Assembly: GCF_012163135.1 (NCBI RefSeq)
Contig: NZ_JAAVUP010000007.1
Location: 62,001-126,000 of the forward strand
Direction: 5' to 3'
Source of the DNA: Neoroseomonas oryzicola
Lineage (GTDB): Bacteria > Pseudomonadota > Alphaproteobacteria > Acetobacterales > Acetobacteraceae
DNA: 64,000 nucleotides
Below, one piece after another: positions 23,292 to 32,194 of this stretch. Position 1 is the first letter of the stretch. Each line of letters begins with the position of its first letter. Below the pieces are notes generated by a model. The model was not told where the DNA came from, made no database searches, and was given only the letters and a program-made list of their open reading frames with translations. The position numbers and the translations under genes were made by a program.

Positions 23292-24270
23292 GGCGCGCCG
23301 CGCCCGCCTGACCGACTGGCTGCGCGCCGCCTCCGGCGATCCCACGCTGGTCATCGAGAAGATGGCGCTGCTCTCCGGCGGCGCCATCCAGCAGAACTGG
23401 GCGGTGGACGTCTCCGACGGCCGTGCTTGGGTGCTGCGCACGGACAATGCGGCGACGCTCGCGGTCAGCCATGGCCGCGCGCAGGAATTCGCGCTGCTCC
23501 GCGCGGCCTTCGCCGCCGGCGTGACGGTGCCCGAGCCGCTCTTCCTGTGCGAGGACGCCGCCGTGACGGGCGCGCCCTTCTTCCTCATGCGCCGCGTCGC
23601 CGGCACCGCCGCCGCGCATCGCGTGGTCAAGAGCGAGACCCTGGGCGGCGGGCGCGAGGCCTGCGTGCGCGCGCTGGGTCGGGAACTTGCGCGCATCCAC
23701 ACCATCCGGCCGCCGCGGGTGGATCTCGCTTTCCTGGGCGAGCCGCCCGTCGACGCCTGCCGTGCCTTCGTCGCGGACCAGCGGGCGGCGCTGGACCGCC
23801 AGCGTACGCCGCGGCCGGTGCTGGAATGGGGGCTGCGGCACCTTGAGCGCACCGCGCCGCCGCCGGTGCCCGTCACGCTCTGCCACAACGACTTCCGCAC
23901 CGGGAACATCATGCTGGACGAGCAGGGCGTCACCGCCGTGCTCGACTGGGAGTTCTCGCTGTGGGGCGATCCGCATGCCGATCTCGGCTGGCTCTGCGCG
24001 AAGTGCTGGCGCTTCGGCAGCGATGCGCAGGAGGCCGGCGGCATCGGCCCGCGGGCGGCGCTCTACGAGGGCTACGGCGAAGTGGACGATGCCCGGGTGC
24101 GCTGGTGGGAGCTCGGCGCGCATATCCGCTGGGCGTCGATCGCGGTGGACCAGGCGGAGCGCCATATCTCGGGCGTCGAGCGCAACCTCGAACTCGCGCT
24201 CACCGGCCACATGGTCCCGGGCCTCGAATGGGAGATCCTGCGCATGGTGGAGGCCCGCGATGCTGAGTGA
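23284..24270 (+). CDS. APH-family phosphotransferase (LvaA-like hydroxyacyl-CoA kinase)
   Basis: The 328-residue protein has an aminoglycoside phosphotransferase/choline kinase fold: a beta-rich N lobe (LLSGGAIQQNWAVDV), the Brenner motif CHNDFRTGNIML at about 200-211 with catalytic Asp, and the metal-binding LDWEFSLWGDPHADLGWL at about 220. These proteins next to ACAD10-type dehydrogenases phosphorylate 4- or 5-hydroxyacyl-CoAs, as LvaA does, rather than antibiotics. It overlaps the dehydrogenase by 8 bases and the following small gene by 11 bases. Family membership is clear; the acyl-CoA substrate is inferred from context. Confidence 0.87.
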   Translation: MDEARRARLTDWLRAASGDPTLVIEKMALLSGGAIQQNWAVDVSDGRAWVLRTDNAATLAVSHGRAQEFALLRAAFAAGVTVPEPLFLCEDAAVTGAPFFLMRRVAGTAAAHRVVKSETLGGGREACVRALGRELARIHTIRPPRVDLAFLGEPPVDACRAFVADQRAALDRQRTPRPVLEWGLRHLERTAPPPVPVTLCHNDFRTGNIMLDEQGVTAVLDWEFSLWGDPHADLGWLCAKCWRFGSDAQEAGGIGPRAALYEGYGEVDDARVRWWELGAHIRWASIAVDQAERHISGVERNLELALTGHMVPGLEWEILRMVEARDAE

Positions 24271-24604
24271 GGAACCGGAGGCGGCCGACCTGCTCGCCAC
24301 GGCGCGCGAGGTGCTGCTGAACGAGCTGCTGCCCGCATTGCCGCCGGACAAGGCCTTCGCGGCGCGCATGGTGGCGAACGCCATGGCCATCGCCGCCCGC
24401 GATGCCGCGCAGGACGCCTGGGAGCCGGAGACGCTGGCGCGCATGGCTGCGCTGGCCGGCGACCCCCGCGCATTCGCCGCCGCCATCCGCGCGGGCCGCT
24501 TCGATCCCGGCACGCCCGATCACGGCGCGGCAGCCGCACTGCTCGACGACCTGACCCGCGCGCGCTGCGTCGTCAGCGCCCCGCGGGCGCTCGGCAAGGG
24601 ATGA
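24260..24604 (+). CDS. Small DUF6285-type protein (LvaB-like kinase partner)
   Basis: The 114-residue, Ala/Leu-rich helical protein has the pattern ADLLATAREVLLNELLPALPPDKAFAARMVANAMAIAARD, which resembles the DUF6285 group found beside APH-type kinases. In the P. putida levulinate operon the small LvaB protein of similar size is needed for activity of the kinase LvaA. ATG 24260 overlaps the kinase gene by 11 bases, and its stop overlaps the ligase start (ATGA). No catalytic residues are visible, so a subunit role is likely. Confidence 0.75.
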   Translation: MLSEEPEAADLLATAREVLLNELLPALPPDKAFAARMVANAMAIAARDAAQDAWEPETLARMAALAGDPRAFAAAIRAGRFDPGTPDHGAAAALLDDLTRARCVVSAPRALGKG

Positions 24605-26220
24605 CCGCCATGGAAGACGACCTGCCGAAATCGGCCGCCAACCACGTTCCGCTCTCGCCGGTCTCCTTCCTCGCCCGCGCGGCGCGCATCTGGCCGGGGC
24701 GCACGGCGATCGTCCACGGCGCGCGGCGCGTCACCTACGCGCAGTACCTGGATCGCTGCCGGCGCTTGGCCTCAGCGCTGCGCGCGGCCGGGGTGGGGCA
24801 GGGCGACGTTGTCGCCGCGCTGCTGCCGAACATCCCGGAGATGCTCGAGGCACACATGGCCGTGCCGATGGCGCATGCGGTGTTGTGCCCCATCAACACG
24901 CGGCTCGATGCGCCGACGGTGCGCTTCATCCTCGGCCATTCTGGGGCGAAGGTGCTGCTGCTGGACCGCGAGTTCGCGGCCCTGGTCGCTACGGCGCTGA
25001 ACGGCATCGCGGACGCGCCGCGCATCGTGATCGTGGATGATCCGGAAGGCCCGGGAGGCGCGGCGATCGCGGCGACGCCCTATGAGGATTTCCTCGGCAC
25101 CGGCGGCGCCACCTTCCCTGTGGAACCGCCGGCCGATGAGTGGCAGGCGATCTCACTCTCCTACACCTCCGGCACCACGGGCGACCCCAAGGGCGTCGTC
25201 GTGCATCATCGCGGCGCCTATCTGAACGCCTGCGGCAATGCGCTCGCCTTCGGCCTGTCGCCGCGCAGCGTCTATCTCTGGACGCTGCCGATGTTCCACT
25301 GCAACGGCTGGACCTACACCTGGGCCGTCACGCTGCAGGGCGGCACCCATGTCTGCCTGCGCCGCATCGATCCCGCGCGGATCTATGCACTGATCGCCGA
25401 GCATGGTGTCACGCATCTCTGCGCCGCGCCCGTCGTGCTGACCATGCTCATCCATGCGCCGGAGGAGCAGAAGCGCGCCTTCCCCCATCGCGTTGGCATC
25501 GCGACCGGCGGTGCGGCGCCGCCCTCGCCGGTGATCGCGGCGATGGAACGCCTCGGCTTCGACGTCACGCATCTGTACGGCCTGACGGAATGCTACGGGC
25601 CGTCGCTGCTCTGCGCCTGGCAGCCGGAACTCGCGAACCTCGACCTGCCCGACAAGGCCGCCTTCATGGCCCGCCAGGGCGTGCCGCTGCCGACGCTCGA
25701 GGACGCGACCGTGCTCGACCAGGAGACCGGCGCCCGCGTGCCGGCGGATGGCGTGACGCTCGGCGAGATCGCCTTGCGCGGCAATACGGTGATGAAGGGC
25801 TACCTGCGCAACCCGAAGGCCAATGCTGCGGCCTTCGTGGATGGCTGGTTCCGCACCGGGGACCTCGGCGTCCTGCACCCGGATGGCTACATCGAGGTGA
25901 AGGACCGCGCGAAGGACATCGTCATCTCGGGCGGCGAGAACATCAGCAGCCTCGAGGTCGAGGAAGCCCTCTACAAGCACCCCGACGTGATGGAAGCCGC
26001 TGTCGTCGCGCATCCCGACCCGAAATGGGGCGAGGTGCCGCACGCCTTCGTCACGCTGAAGCCGGGTGCGAAGGCGACCGAAGCCGACATCGTCGCGCAT
26101 TGCCGCGCGAACATGGCGCATTTCAAGGCGCCGCGGCACGTCACCTTCGGGCCACTGCCCAAGACCGCGACGGGCAAGATCCAGAAGTTCGAGCTGCGAC
26201 GGACGCTGCGCCGGGACTGA
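24601..26220 (+). CDS. AMP-dependent acyl-CoA synthetase (LvaE-like)
   Basis: The 539-residue adenylate-forming enzyme shows the P-loop-like SYTSGTTGDPKG (about 186-197), the A5 motif HLYGLTECYGPS, the A7/A8 region GWFRTGDLGVLHPDGYIEVKDRAKDIVISGGENIS, and the catalytic Lys in PKTATGKIQKFELR near the C terminus. It activates a carboxylic acid to its CoA thioester with ATP, and so would supply the operon's acyl-CoA substrate. Chain-length preference cannot be read directly; position suggests a short or oxo/hydroxy acid. It converges with the LprI-type gene, whose stop is one base away. Confidence 0.9.
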   Translation: MTAMEDDLPKSAANHVPLSPVSFLARAARIWPGRTAIVHGARRVTYAQYLDRCRRLASALRAAGVGQGDVVAALLPNIPEMLEAHMAVPMAHAVLCPINTRLDAPTVRFILGHSGAKVLLLDREFAALVATALNGIADAPRIVIVDDPEGPGGAAIAATPYEDFLGTGGATFPVEPPADEWQAISLSYTSGTTGDPKGVVVHHRGAYLNACGNALAFGLSPRSVYLWTLPMFHCNGWTYTWAVTLQGGTHVCLRRIDPARIYALIAEHGVTHLCAAPVVLTMLIHAPEEQKRAFPHRVGIATGGAAPPSPVIAAMERLGFDVTHLYGLTECYGPSLLCAWQPELANLDLPDKAAFMARQGVPLPTLEDATVLDQETGARVPADGVTLGEIALRGNTVMKGYLRNPKANAAAFVDGWFRTGDLGVLHPDGYIEVKDRAKDIVISGGENISSLEVEEALYKHPDVMEAAVVAHPDPKWGEVPHAFVTLKPGAKATEADIVAHCRANMAHFKAPRHVTFGPLPKTATGKIQKFELRRTLRRD

Positions 26221-26221
26221 T

Positions 26222-26944
26222 CTAGGGCACCCGTGTCGTCGCGGAGGCGACCGCCATGCGCCGCCGCAGCGCCGCCTGCATGTCCTCCATGGTCTCCTGC
26301 AGGCAGTCCACCGGCACGCGGCCGGCGGCGCGCTGGCAGGCTTCGCGCTCGCTGAGGTAGCGGACGACCGACGCCTCGATCTCCGCGCGCACGGCGGGAT
26401 CGAGGGCGAAGCGCGCGCGCGCGGTCTGCACGTCCTGCACCACGGCCGCATCCAGTGCCCGCATCCCCGGCACGGCGCAGATGCGCTGCTGCGCCCAGCC
26501 GGCGGGTGCCGCGCAATCCGTCGCGCGCAAGGCGGCCGGCGGCGGCACCGGGGCGGCGGCCGGCTTCGCCGACGGCAGGGCGGAGGCGGACGCCGAAGCG
26601 CCGCCCCCCTGCGCCAAGGCATCGAGGTCCCGCGCGCGCGCCTGCATGGTGCGCCGCAGGCAGGACACCGCCTCGCGTTCCACTGGCCCCTGGCAGGCGC
26701 GCCGCTGGGTCAGCCAGGCGCGCTGGTCCGCCTGCAGCCTTGCGCGTTCCTCCTCCGACGCCCGCCCGGTCACGGTGCGCCAGGCCGCGGCGATCTGGCG
26801 GTCCAGCGCGGCGAGGTCCCCGAAGGCGCAGATGTTGCGCTCGTCCCAGGCGCGGGCGCGGCTGCAGTCGAAGGACGGCCCGGTCTGCGCGAAGGCCGGC
26901 AGCGGCAGGGCGAGAAGCGCGGTGATGAGCAGGCGACGGATCAT
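26222..26944 (-). CDS. Exported protein with two LprI/DUF1311-type domains
   Basis: The 240-residue protein has a signal peptide (1-19, cleavage AFA-QT). Two similar cysteine-containing modules follow: about 25-110 (SFDCSRARAWDERNICAFGDLAALDRQIAAAW) and about 142-230 (TDCAAPAGWAQQRICAVPGMRALDAAV), joined by an Ala/Pro linker. The pattern of paired Cys followed by L-D is that of lysozyme-inhibitor LprI-like (PF07007) proteins. A periplasmic lysozyme-inhibitor role is known for some members, but most are uncharacterised. ATG 26944 is chosen for the signal peptide. Confidence 0.75.
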   Translation of the reverse strand: MIRRLLITALLALPLPAFAQTGPSFDCSRARAWDERNICAFGDLAALDRQIAAAWRTVTGRASEEERARLQADQRAWLTQRRACQGPVEREAVSCLRRTMQARARDLDALAQGGGASASASALPSAKPAAAPVPPPAALRATDCAAPAGWAQQRICAVPGMRALDAAVVQDVQTARARFALDPAVRAEIEASVVRYLSEREACQRAAGRVPVDCLQETMEDMQAALRRRMAVASATTRVP

Positions 26945-27064
26945 GGCGCGCAGGGCAGCACAGCCCGCCCTGGGGCGTCCACAACCAAGGTCACGCGCCG
27001 GATGACCTTTTCGCGCGCCACGACCTGCGCCACCCTCCGCGCGAGGAAACGTGGCGGAGGACAC

Positions 27065-28273
27065 ATGGCCGGGGCTCTCGACGGCGTTCGCGTGGTGGAC
27101 CTGACGCGGGTGGTGGCGGGTCCGCTCTGCGCGCAGATGCTCGGCGATCTCGGCGCCGATGTCGCGAAGGTCGAACGGCGGGGCGACGGGGACGACCTGC
27201 GCGCGCTCGGGCCGCCCTTCATCAAGGGCAGCGACGACAGCGCCTATTTCGTCACGCTCAATCGCAACAAGCGCTCGGTCTCGGTGGATTTCGCGAAGCC
27301 CGAGGGAGCGGCGATCCTCAAGCGCATGGTCGCCAACGCGGATGTGCTGATCGAGAATTTCCGCCCCGGCACCCTCGCGCGCTACGGCCTCGGCTGGGAG
27401 GAACTGCGCGCGGTCAATCCGCGGCTGATCTACTGCTCGGTCACCGGCTTCGGGCAGACGGGACCCTATGCCGGACGGTCAGGCTACGACTTCGTCGCCC
27501 AGGCCATGGCGGGGCTGATGGAGGTGACAGGCGAGGCCGATGGCGCGCCGGGCGGCGGGCCGCAGCGTGTCGGCGTGCCGGTCGCGGACATGTTCACGGG
27601 CTTCGCCGCGGCGGTCTCTATCCTCGCCGCGCTCCGCCACCGCGATGCGACGGGCGAGGGGCAGTATGTCGAGGTCTCCCTGTTCGAGACCATGATGTCG
27701 CTGATCCAGGCGCCGAACTCGTCCTGGCTCAACACCGGGCGCCTGGTGCCGCGCAGCGGCAACGACAGCCCTGTCGCCGTGCCCTATGGCGTCTTCGAGG
27801 GATCGGACGGGCGCTTCGTCATCGGCGTTCTGAACGACCGGGAGTTCGTTCGCCTCGCGGCGGCGCTCGGCCATCCGGAATGGTCGGACGATCCGCGCTT
27901 CAAGCGCGCGCGCGACCGCGTGGAACACCGCGCCGCGCTGCTCGACCGCATGCGCACGCTGCTGAAGACGCGGCCGCGCGCGGAATGGCTCGCGAAGCTG
28001 GAGGAAGCGAAGATCACCTCCGGCCCGATCAACACCGCCGCCGATGTCGAGGCCGATCCGCACATCCAGGCGCGCGGGATGATCATCGACGTGCCGCACC
28101 ATGCGGCGGGCAAGGTGCGCGTGCCGGCCTCCCCGCTGCGGCTGTCCGCAACGCCCGTGACCTATCGCCACGGCATCCCCGCGCCGGGCGGGGATACCGA
28201 GGAGGTGCTCGCCGACTTCGCCGGCATGGATGCTGCGGAGATCGCCGCCGCGAAGGCCGCCGGCGTGGTCTGA
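27065..28273 (+). CDS. CoA-transferase family III (CaiB/BaiF-type) protein
   Basis: The 402-residue protein has the class III fold features: VRVVDLTRVVAGPLCAQMLGDLGADVAKVE at the N terminus, ENFRPGTLARYGLG, YCSVTGFGQTGPY, and the catalytic Asp in GVPVADMFTG at about residue 175. It would move CoA between carboxylic acids (formyl-, succinyl- or similar donors). The ATG follows GGAGGACAC. It is divergent from the LprI-type gene by 120 bases and converges with an ABC solute-binding protein gene, which may supply its substrate. The specific acids are unknown. Confidence 0.88.
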   Translation: MAGALDGVRVVDLTRVVAGPLCAQMLGDLGADVAKVERRGDGDDLRALGPPFIKGSDDSAYFVTLNRNKRSVSVDFAKPEGAAILKRMVANADVLIENFRPGTLARYGLGWEELRAVNPRLIYCSVTGFGQTGPYAGRSGYDFVAQAMAGLMEVTGEADGAPGGGPQRVGVPVADMFTGFAAAVSILAALRHRDATGEGQYVEVSLFETMMSLIQAPNSSWLNTGRLVPRSGNDSPVAVPYGVFEGSDGRFVIGVLNDREFVRLAAALGHPEWSDDPRFKRARDRVEHRAALLDRMRTLLKTRPRAEWLAKLEEAKITSGPINTAADVEADPHIQARGMIIDVPHHAAGKVRVPASPLRLSATPVTYRHGIPAPGGDTEEVLADFAGMDAAEIAAAKAAGVV

Positions 28274-28285
28274 ACCCGAGGCGGG

Positions 28286-29506
28286 TCAGCGCACCAGCGG
28301 GCAGCCGCCCTCGTTGAGCGGGCGGTACGCCTCGTTGCCCGGGATGGTCTGCACCACCTCGAGCAGGTCCCATTCCCCGCGCGCCTGGGACGGCTGCTTG
28401 GCGCGCATCAGGTACATGTCGCGGATGACGCGGCCATCGGCGCGGATGGTCCCGTTCGTCGTCATGAAGTCGTTGATCGGCGTCTCGCGCATCTTCGCCA
28501 TCACGGGTTCGGATGCATCCGTCCCGGCCGCCTGCACCGCCTTCAGGTAATGCGTCACCGCGCCCCACATGCTCGCCTGGAACATGGTCGGCGGGCGGCC
28601 ATGGATGCGCTGGAAGCGCTGCGCGAAGGCACGGGTCTGGTCGTTCTGGTCCCAGTAATAGGCCTCGGTGAAGACCATGCCCTGCGCGGTGTCGAGCCCG
28701 ATCGCCTTGATGTTCGTCAGCAGGCAGAGCAGCGCCGCGGGCTGGATGCCGCGACGGTTCAGGCCGAACTCGCCCATCTGCTTGACGATGTTGATGAAGT
28801 CCGTCCCAGCCGCGGCGATGCCGACGACGTTCGCACCCGACCCGGCCGCGCGCACCAGGTGCGAGGAATAGTCCGTCTCGCCCAGCGGCGCGCGCGAGCT
28901 GCCGACCACCTGGCCGCCGAGCTGGCGGATCACAGCGACCGCATTGGCTTCCAGCGAATGGCCGAAGGCGTAGTCGGAGGTGATGAAGTACCAGCGCCGT
29001 CCACCGCCCTGCACCACCGCGCCCACGGTGCCGCGCGACAGCGCGTAGTTGTCGTAGGTCCAGTGCACGCCATAGGGCGAGCAATCCTTGCCTGTCAGGT
29101 CGGTCGTGCCGGCCGCGACGACGACGTCGATCTTCTGCTTCTCGCGCGCCAGGTTCTGCACGGCGAGCGCGACCGCCGAATTGCCCAGGCCGAAGATGGC
29201 ATCGACCTTCTCCTGGTCATACCAGCGGCGTGCGATGGACAGGCCGACATCGGGCCGGTTCTGCAGGTCCCCGTAGACCAGCTCGATCGGCATGCCGTTC
29301 ACGCGGCTGCCGAAATCCTCGACCGCCATGCGCGCGGAGACGACGTCGCCCATCCCCTGCTGGTCGGCGAAGACGCCCGACATGTCGTCGAGCACGCCGA
29401 TCTTCACGACGCCGTCCGAGATTCCGGACTGCGCGCGCCCGACAGACGGACGGATGGCGGCAAGCGGCAGGGCGGCCGCGCCGCCCAGGAGGTGCCGGCG
29501 GTTCAT
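28286..29506 (-). CDS. ABC transporter substrate-binding protein, branched-chain amino acid type
   Basis: The 406-residue protein begins with a Tat/Sec-like signal (MNRRHLLGGAAALPLAAIRPSVGRAQ). A Peripla_BP_6-type two-lobe fold follows: VKIGVLDDMSGVFADQQGMGD, then AIFGLGNSAVALAV, WYFITSDYAFGHSLE and VMAKMRETPINDFM. Such proteins bind amides, urea, branched-chain amino acids or aromatic and short acids for ABC import. No permease or ATPase gene is adjacent, so it is an orphan here. ATG 29506 is chosen because the leader starts there; an in-frame upstream start adds non-signal residues. Confidence 0.87.
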   Translation of the reverse strand: MNRRHLLGGAAALPLAAIRPSVGRAQSGISDGVVKIGVLDDMSGVFADQQGMGDVVSARMAVEDFGSRVNGMPIELVYGDLQNRPDVGLSIARRWYDQEKVDAIFGLGNSAVALAVQNLAREKQKIDVVVAAGTTDLTGKDCSPYGVHWTYDNYALSRGTVGAVVQGGGRRWYFITSDYAFGHSLEANAVAVIRQLGGQVVGSSRAPLGETDYSSHLVRAAGSGANVVGIAAAGTDFINIVKQMGEFGLNRRGIQPAALLCLLTNIKAIGLDTAQGMVFTEAYYWDQNDQTRAFAQRFQRIHGRPPTMFQASMWGAVTHYLKAVQAAGTDASEPVMAKMRETPINDFMTTNGTIRADGRVIRDMYLMRAKQPSQARGEWDLLEVVQTIPGNEAYRPLNEGGCPLVR

Positions 29507-29569
29507 TCTGGTTTCACTCCCAACCTTGGTCGTTGTTGGCGCGCATGATGCCATGCGCGCGGCGCGAGG

Positions 29570-30337
29570 CTAGGGGGGCGGGTCGGTCGCGAAGCCCGCG
29601 GCGCGGAACCGCGCGCGCCCGGCCGGGCCGGTCAGCTCCTGCAGGAAGGCAAGCGCGGCCTCGCGCTCCGCCGCGCGCGACGTCACCGCGCCGAGATAGG
29701 GCGTCACGAGCTGCGCGCCGTCCGGCAGCGGGCCGAGGAAGGCGACGCCCGGCACCTCGACGATCTCGCTGACCTGGGAGATCGCGAGCGCCGCGCGACC
29801 ATCGGCGACCGACTGCACCGCCGCGCCCCCGCCCGGGAAGACCAGGGTGCGCGGCCGCATCTGTTCGGCGATGCCGAGCCGTTCGATCAGCCGCGCGGCA
29901 TGCGTGCCGGCCGTCGCGCCGGTCGAAGGATCGGAATGCGCGATCATCGGCGCGGCGAGGATCGCCGTACGGAGCGCGGCCTCGGTCGAGATATCCGGGC
30001 GAGGCGCGCCGTCGCGCACCGCGGCGCCGATCAGCATCCGGCCCAGTTCCCGCACGGTGGCGCCGTCCAGCAGCCCGTCCGCCACCAGCCGCGCCACCTG
30101 CTCGGCGCTGTTCAGCATCAGGTCGGCCGCCTCGCCCTCGCGCAGGCGGCGCGCGGCGAGGCCCGCATTGGCGGTGGTGACGACGACCGCCCGTCCGGTC
30201 CGCGCCGTGAACCCCTGGGCCAGGTCGCGCGCCGAGGCCGATACCGCGCCCGTTGCCAGGACCCTGAGCGGCGCCAGCCCCTGCGCGCGGAGGACCCCCG
30301 GCGCGGCGAGCGCGGCGACGAACACGCGGCGATGCAT
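29570..30337 (-). CDS. Periplasmic substrate-binding protein (ModA/PBP2-like)
   Basis: The 255-residue protein has a short signal (residues 1-18, LRA-QG). A type 2 periplasmic-binding fold follows (PLRVLATGAVSASARDLAQGFTARTGRAVVVTTAN, IAHSDPSTGATAGTHAARLIERLGI, QVSEIVEVPGVAFLGPLP). This matches molybdate-binding-like proteins that bind small anions or organic acids. ATG 30337 follows AGGGAGG. No ABC permease is adjacent, and it is divergent from a class II aldolase gene. The ligand is not predictable. Confidence 0.82.
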   Translation of the reverse strand: MHRRVFVAALAAPGVLRAQGLAPLRVLATGAVSASARDLAQGFTARTGRAVVVTTANAGLAARRLREGEAADLMLNSAEQVARLVADGLLDGATVRELGRMLIGAAVRDGAPRPDISTEAALRTAILAAPMIAHSDPSTGATAGTHAARLIERLGIAEQMRPRTLVFPGGGAAVQSVADGRAALAISQVSEIVEVPGVAFLGPLPDGAQLVTPYLGAVTSRAAEREAALAFLQELTGPAGRARFRAAGFATDPPP

Positions 30338-30415
30338 GGCTTCCCTCCCTTTCGCGCATCTTGCCGGGCCATGCGGGCTGGGGGAACCTTCGCCGCCTCG
30401 ATCCGGGAGTCCCCC

Positions 30416-31204
30416 ATGGCCCATGCCCTCGGCGCGCCGTCCGCGCCTGCCGTCCTGCGCAATACCGAGCTCGACGCCGATGCGGTGCGCCAGGCGCGGG
30501 TGGATCTCGCCGCCTGCTTCCGGATGGCCGCGCGGCTCGGCATGCATGAGGGGATCTGCAACCACTTCTCCTTCGTGGTGCCAGGGCGAGACGACCTGTT
30601 CCTGGTGAACCCCTATGGCTGGGCGTTCAGCGAGATCACCGCCTCCCGCCTGCTGGTCTGCGACTTCGCCGGCAATGTCGTGGCCGGGGAGGGCGTGCCC
30701 GAGGCCACCGCCTTCTTCATCCATGCCCGCGTGCACAAGAACCTGCCGCGCGCCAAGGCCGCCTTCCACACCCACATGCCCAATGCGACGGCGCTTGCGA
30801 TGCTCGAGGGTCCGCCGCTGGCCTGGGCCGGGCAGACCGCGCTGAAGTTCTACGGCCGCACCGTGGTGGACGAGGAATATGGCGGCCTGGCGCTGGACGA
30901 GTCCGAGGGCGACCGCATCGCCGCCAGCATCGGCGACGCCGACATCGTCTTCATGAAGAACCACGGCGTGATGGTAGTCGGGCCAACCATCGCCGAGGCC
31001 TGGGACGACCTCTACTACCTCGAGCGCGCGGCCGAGGTGCAGCGCATGGCGATGACCATGGGCCGGCCGCTCAAGGTCGTGCCGCCCGAGATGGCGCAGC
31101 GCACCTACGAACAGATGCGCGAGGGCGACCGCGAGAGCGCGTGCCTGCACCTCGAAAGCGTGAAGCGCATCCTGGCGCGCGAAGAACCGGACTTCATGCA
31201 TTGA
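30416..31204 (+). CDS. Class II aldolase/adducin family protein
   Basis: The 262-residue protein has the class II aldolase/adducin fold. GICNHFSFVVPGRDDLFLVNPYGWAFSEI forms the N-terminal substrate loop, AFHTHMPNATAL supplies two zinc-binding His, and MKNHGVMVVG the third. PEATAFFIHARVH carries the conserved Glu region. It may cleave or decarboxylate a hydroxy or phosphorylated acid, but members of this subgroup without a sugar-phosphate context often have unknown substrates. ATG 30416 follows GGGAG. Its stop overlaps the TTG start of the EamA transporter gene. Confidence 0.87.
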   Translation: MAHALGAPSAPAVLRNTELDADAVRQARVDLAACFRMAARLGMHEGICNHFSFVVPGRDDLFLVNPYGWAFSEITASRLLVCDFAGNVVAGEGVPEATAFFIHARVHKNLPRAKAAFHTHMPNATALAMLEGPPLAWAGQTALKFYGRTVVDEEYGGLALDESEGDRIAASIGDADIVFMKNHGVMVVGPTIAEAWDDLYYLERAAEVQRMAMTMGRPLKVVPPEMAQRTYEQMREGDRESACLHLESVKRILAREEPDFMH

Positions 31205-32088
31205 CCCAGCCCCCGGCACGCCGGCCGGATGCGACCGGCCTCGTGCTGCTGCTCGGGACCACGATCGGCTGGGGCCTGAACTGGCCGGCCATGAAGGTGC
31301 TGCTGGCGGACCTGCCGGTGCTCTCGACGCGCGCGACCTCGGGCGCGCTCGGCTTCTTCGTGCTCGCCGTCGTGGCGGTGTGCCGTCGCGAGAGCCTCGC
31401 CGTGCCGACGCGGCTTTGGCCGCGGCTGCTGCTCGTCTCGGCGCTGAACGTGACGGCCTGGATGGGGCTCGCCTCCTTCTCCCTGCTCTGGCTCGCGGCG
31501 GCGGAAGCGACGATCGTCTGCTACACCATGCCGGTCTGGGCCTCGCTGATGGCCTGGGCGGTGCTGGGGGAGAAGCCGGGGCCGGCGCGGCTGGTCGGCA
31601 TGGTGTTGGCGCTGTCGGGGCTGGTGCTGCTGGTGCTCGGGCGCGGGATCGACGTGGGCCTCGCGAAACTGCCGGGCGTCGCCTTCGGGCTGGGTTCGGC
31701 GATCCTGTTCTCGCTCGGCACGGTGGTGACGAAGCGCTGGCCGCTCGGCCTGCCGCCGGTCAGTTCGACGGTGTGGCAGGTGGGGCTCGGCATCGCGCCG
31801 CTCGCGGTCGCGGCGCTGCTCGTCGACCCGCCGGCGCTGGGCGGGCTGTCGGCGGGCGGCTGGGCGCTGATCGCCTATGGCGGGGTCTTCGCCCTTGGCC
31901 TGTGCTACCTGTCCTGGTTCGCGGCGCTGGGGCGGCTGCCGGCCTCGGTCGCCTCCCTCGGCACGCTGTTGACGCCGATGGTGGGCGTGGCGAGTGCGGC
32001 GATCTTCCTCGGCGAGCCCTTCGGCTGGCGGGAGGCGACGGCGCTCGCGCTGACGCTGTCCGGCGTCGCCTTCGCGGTGCGCGGCTAG
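31201..32088 (+). CDS. EamA/DMT-family transporter
   Basis: The 295-residue membrane protein has ten hydrophobic segments in two EamA repeats; the first starts TTIGWGLNWPAMKVLL and the second FGLGSAILFSLGTVVTKRW. C-terminal VASLGTLLTPMVGVASAAIFLGEPFGWREA is typical of the family. It exports or imports small metabolites or amino acids; the substrate is unknown. TTG at 31201 is taken as start because it overlaps the TGA of the aldolase gene (TTGA) and gives the expected short cytoplasmic N terminus. Upstream in-frame starts lie deep within the aldolase gene. A hairpin follows its stop. Confidence 0.85.
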   Translation: MTQPPARRPDATGLVLLLGTTIGWGLNWPAMKVLLADLPVLSTRATSGALGFFVLAVVAVCRRESLAVPTRLWPRLLLVSALNVTAWMGLASFSLLWLAAAEATIVCYTMPVWASLMAWAVLGEKPGPARLVGMVLALSGLVLLVLGRGIDVGLAKLPGVAFGLGSAILFSLGTVVTKRWPLGLPPVSSTVWQVGLGIAPLAVAALLVDPPALGGLSAGGWALIAYGGVFALGLCYLSWFAALGRLPASVASLGTLLTPMVGVASAAIFLGEPFGWREATALALTLSGVAFAVRG

Positions 32089-32093
32089 AGGAA

Positions 32094-32193
32094 ATCCCGG
32101 TCAGGCGGAAGCACCTGACCGGGTGAAGATGCTCGCGAAAACAAGTGTTTGGAGGCGTTGCCGTGAGCCGTGGCGAGCGGGAACGGCTCCAGG
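32094..32193 (+). repeat. Dispersed 100-bp element, copy 2
   Basis: This stretch fills nearly the whole gap between the convergent EamA and panC genes. It aligns without gaps to the reverse complement of 7444-7543 with about 73 of 100 positions identical, including GTTGCCGTGAGC and CGGCTCCAGG. Here the first third folds into a perfect 10-bp hairpin. Equal length, defined ends and location right after stop codons in both copies argue for a discrete element rather than chance similarity. Confidence 0.65.
32096..32123 (+). terminator. Perfect 10-bp hairpin after the EamA gene
   Basis: CCCGGTCAGG at 32096-32105 pairs perfectly with CCTGACCGGG at 32114-32123 across an 8-base loop, starting 7 bases after the EamA stop codon. 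No T run follows, so intrinsic termination is uncertain. The hairpin is the first part of a 100-bp repeat element. A second smaller hairpin (GAGCCGT / ACGGCTC, 32165-32171 with 32183-32189) lies just beyond the panC stop. Confidence 0.45.
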
Positions 32194-32194
32194 T

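Noticed and set aside
23284..24270. Aminoglycoside resistance gene
   Set aside because: The kinase fold is that of APH proteins, but placement in an acyl-CoA operon and the LvaA-like context argue for a metabolic substrate.
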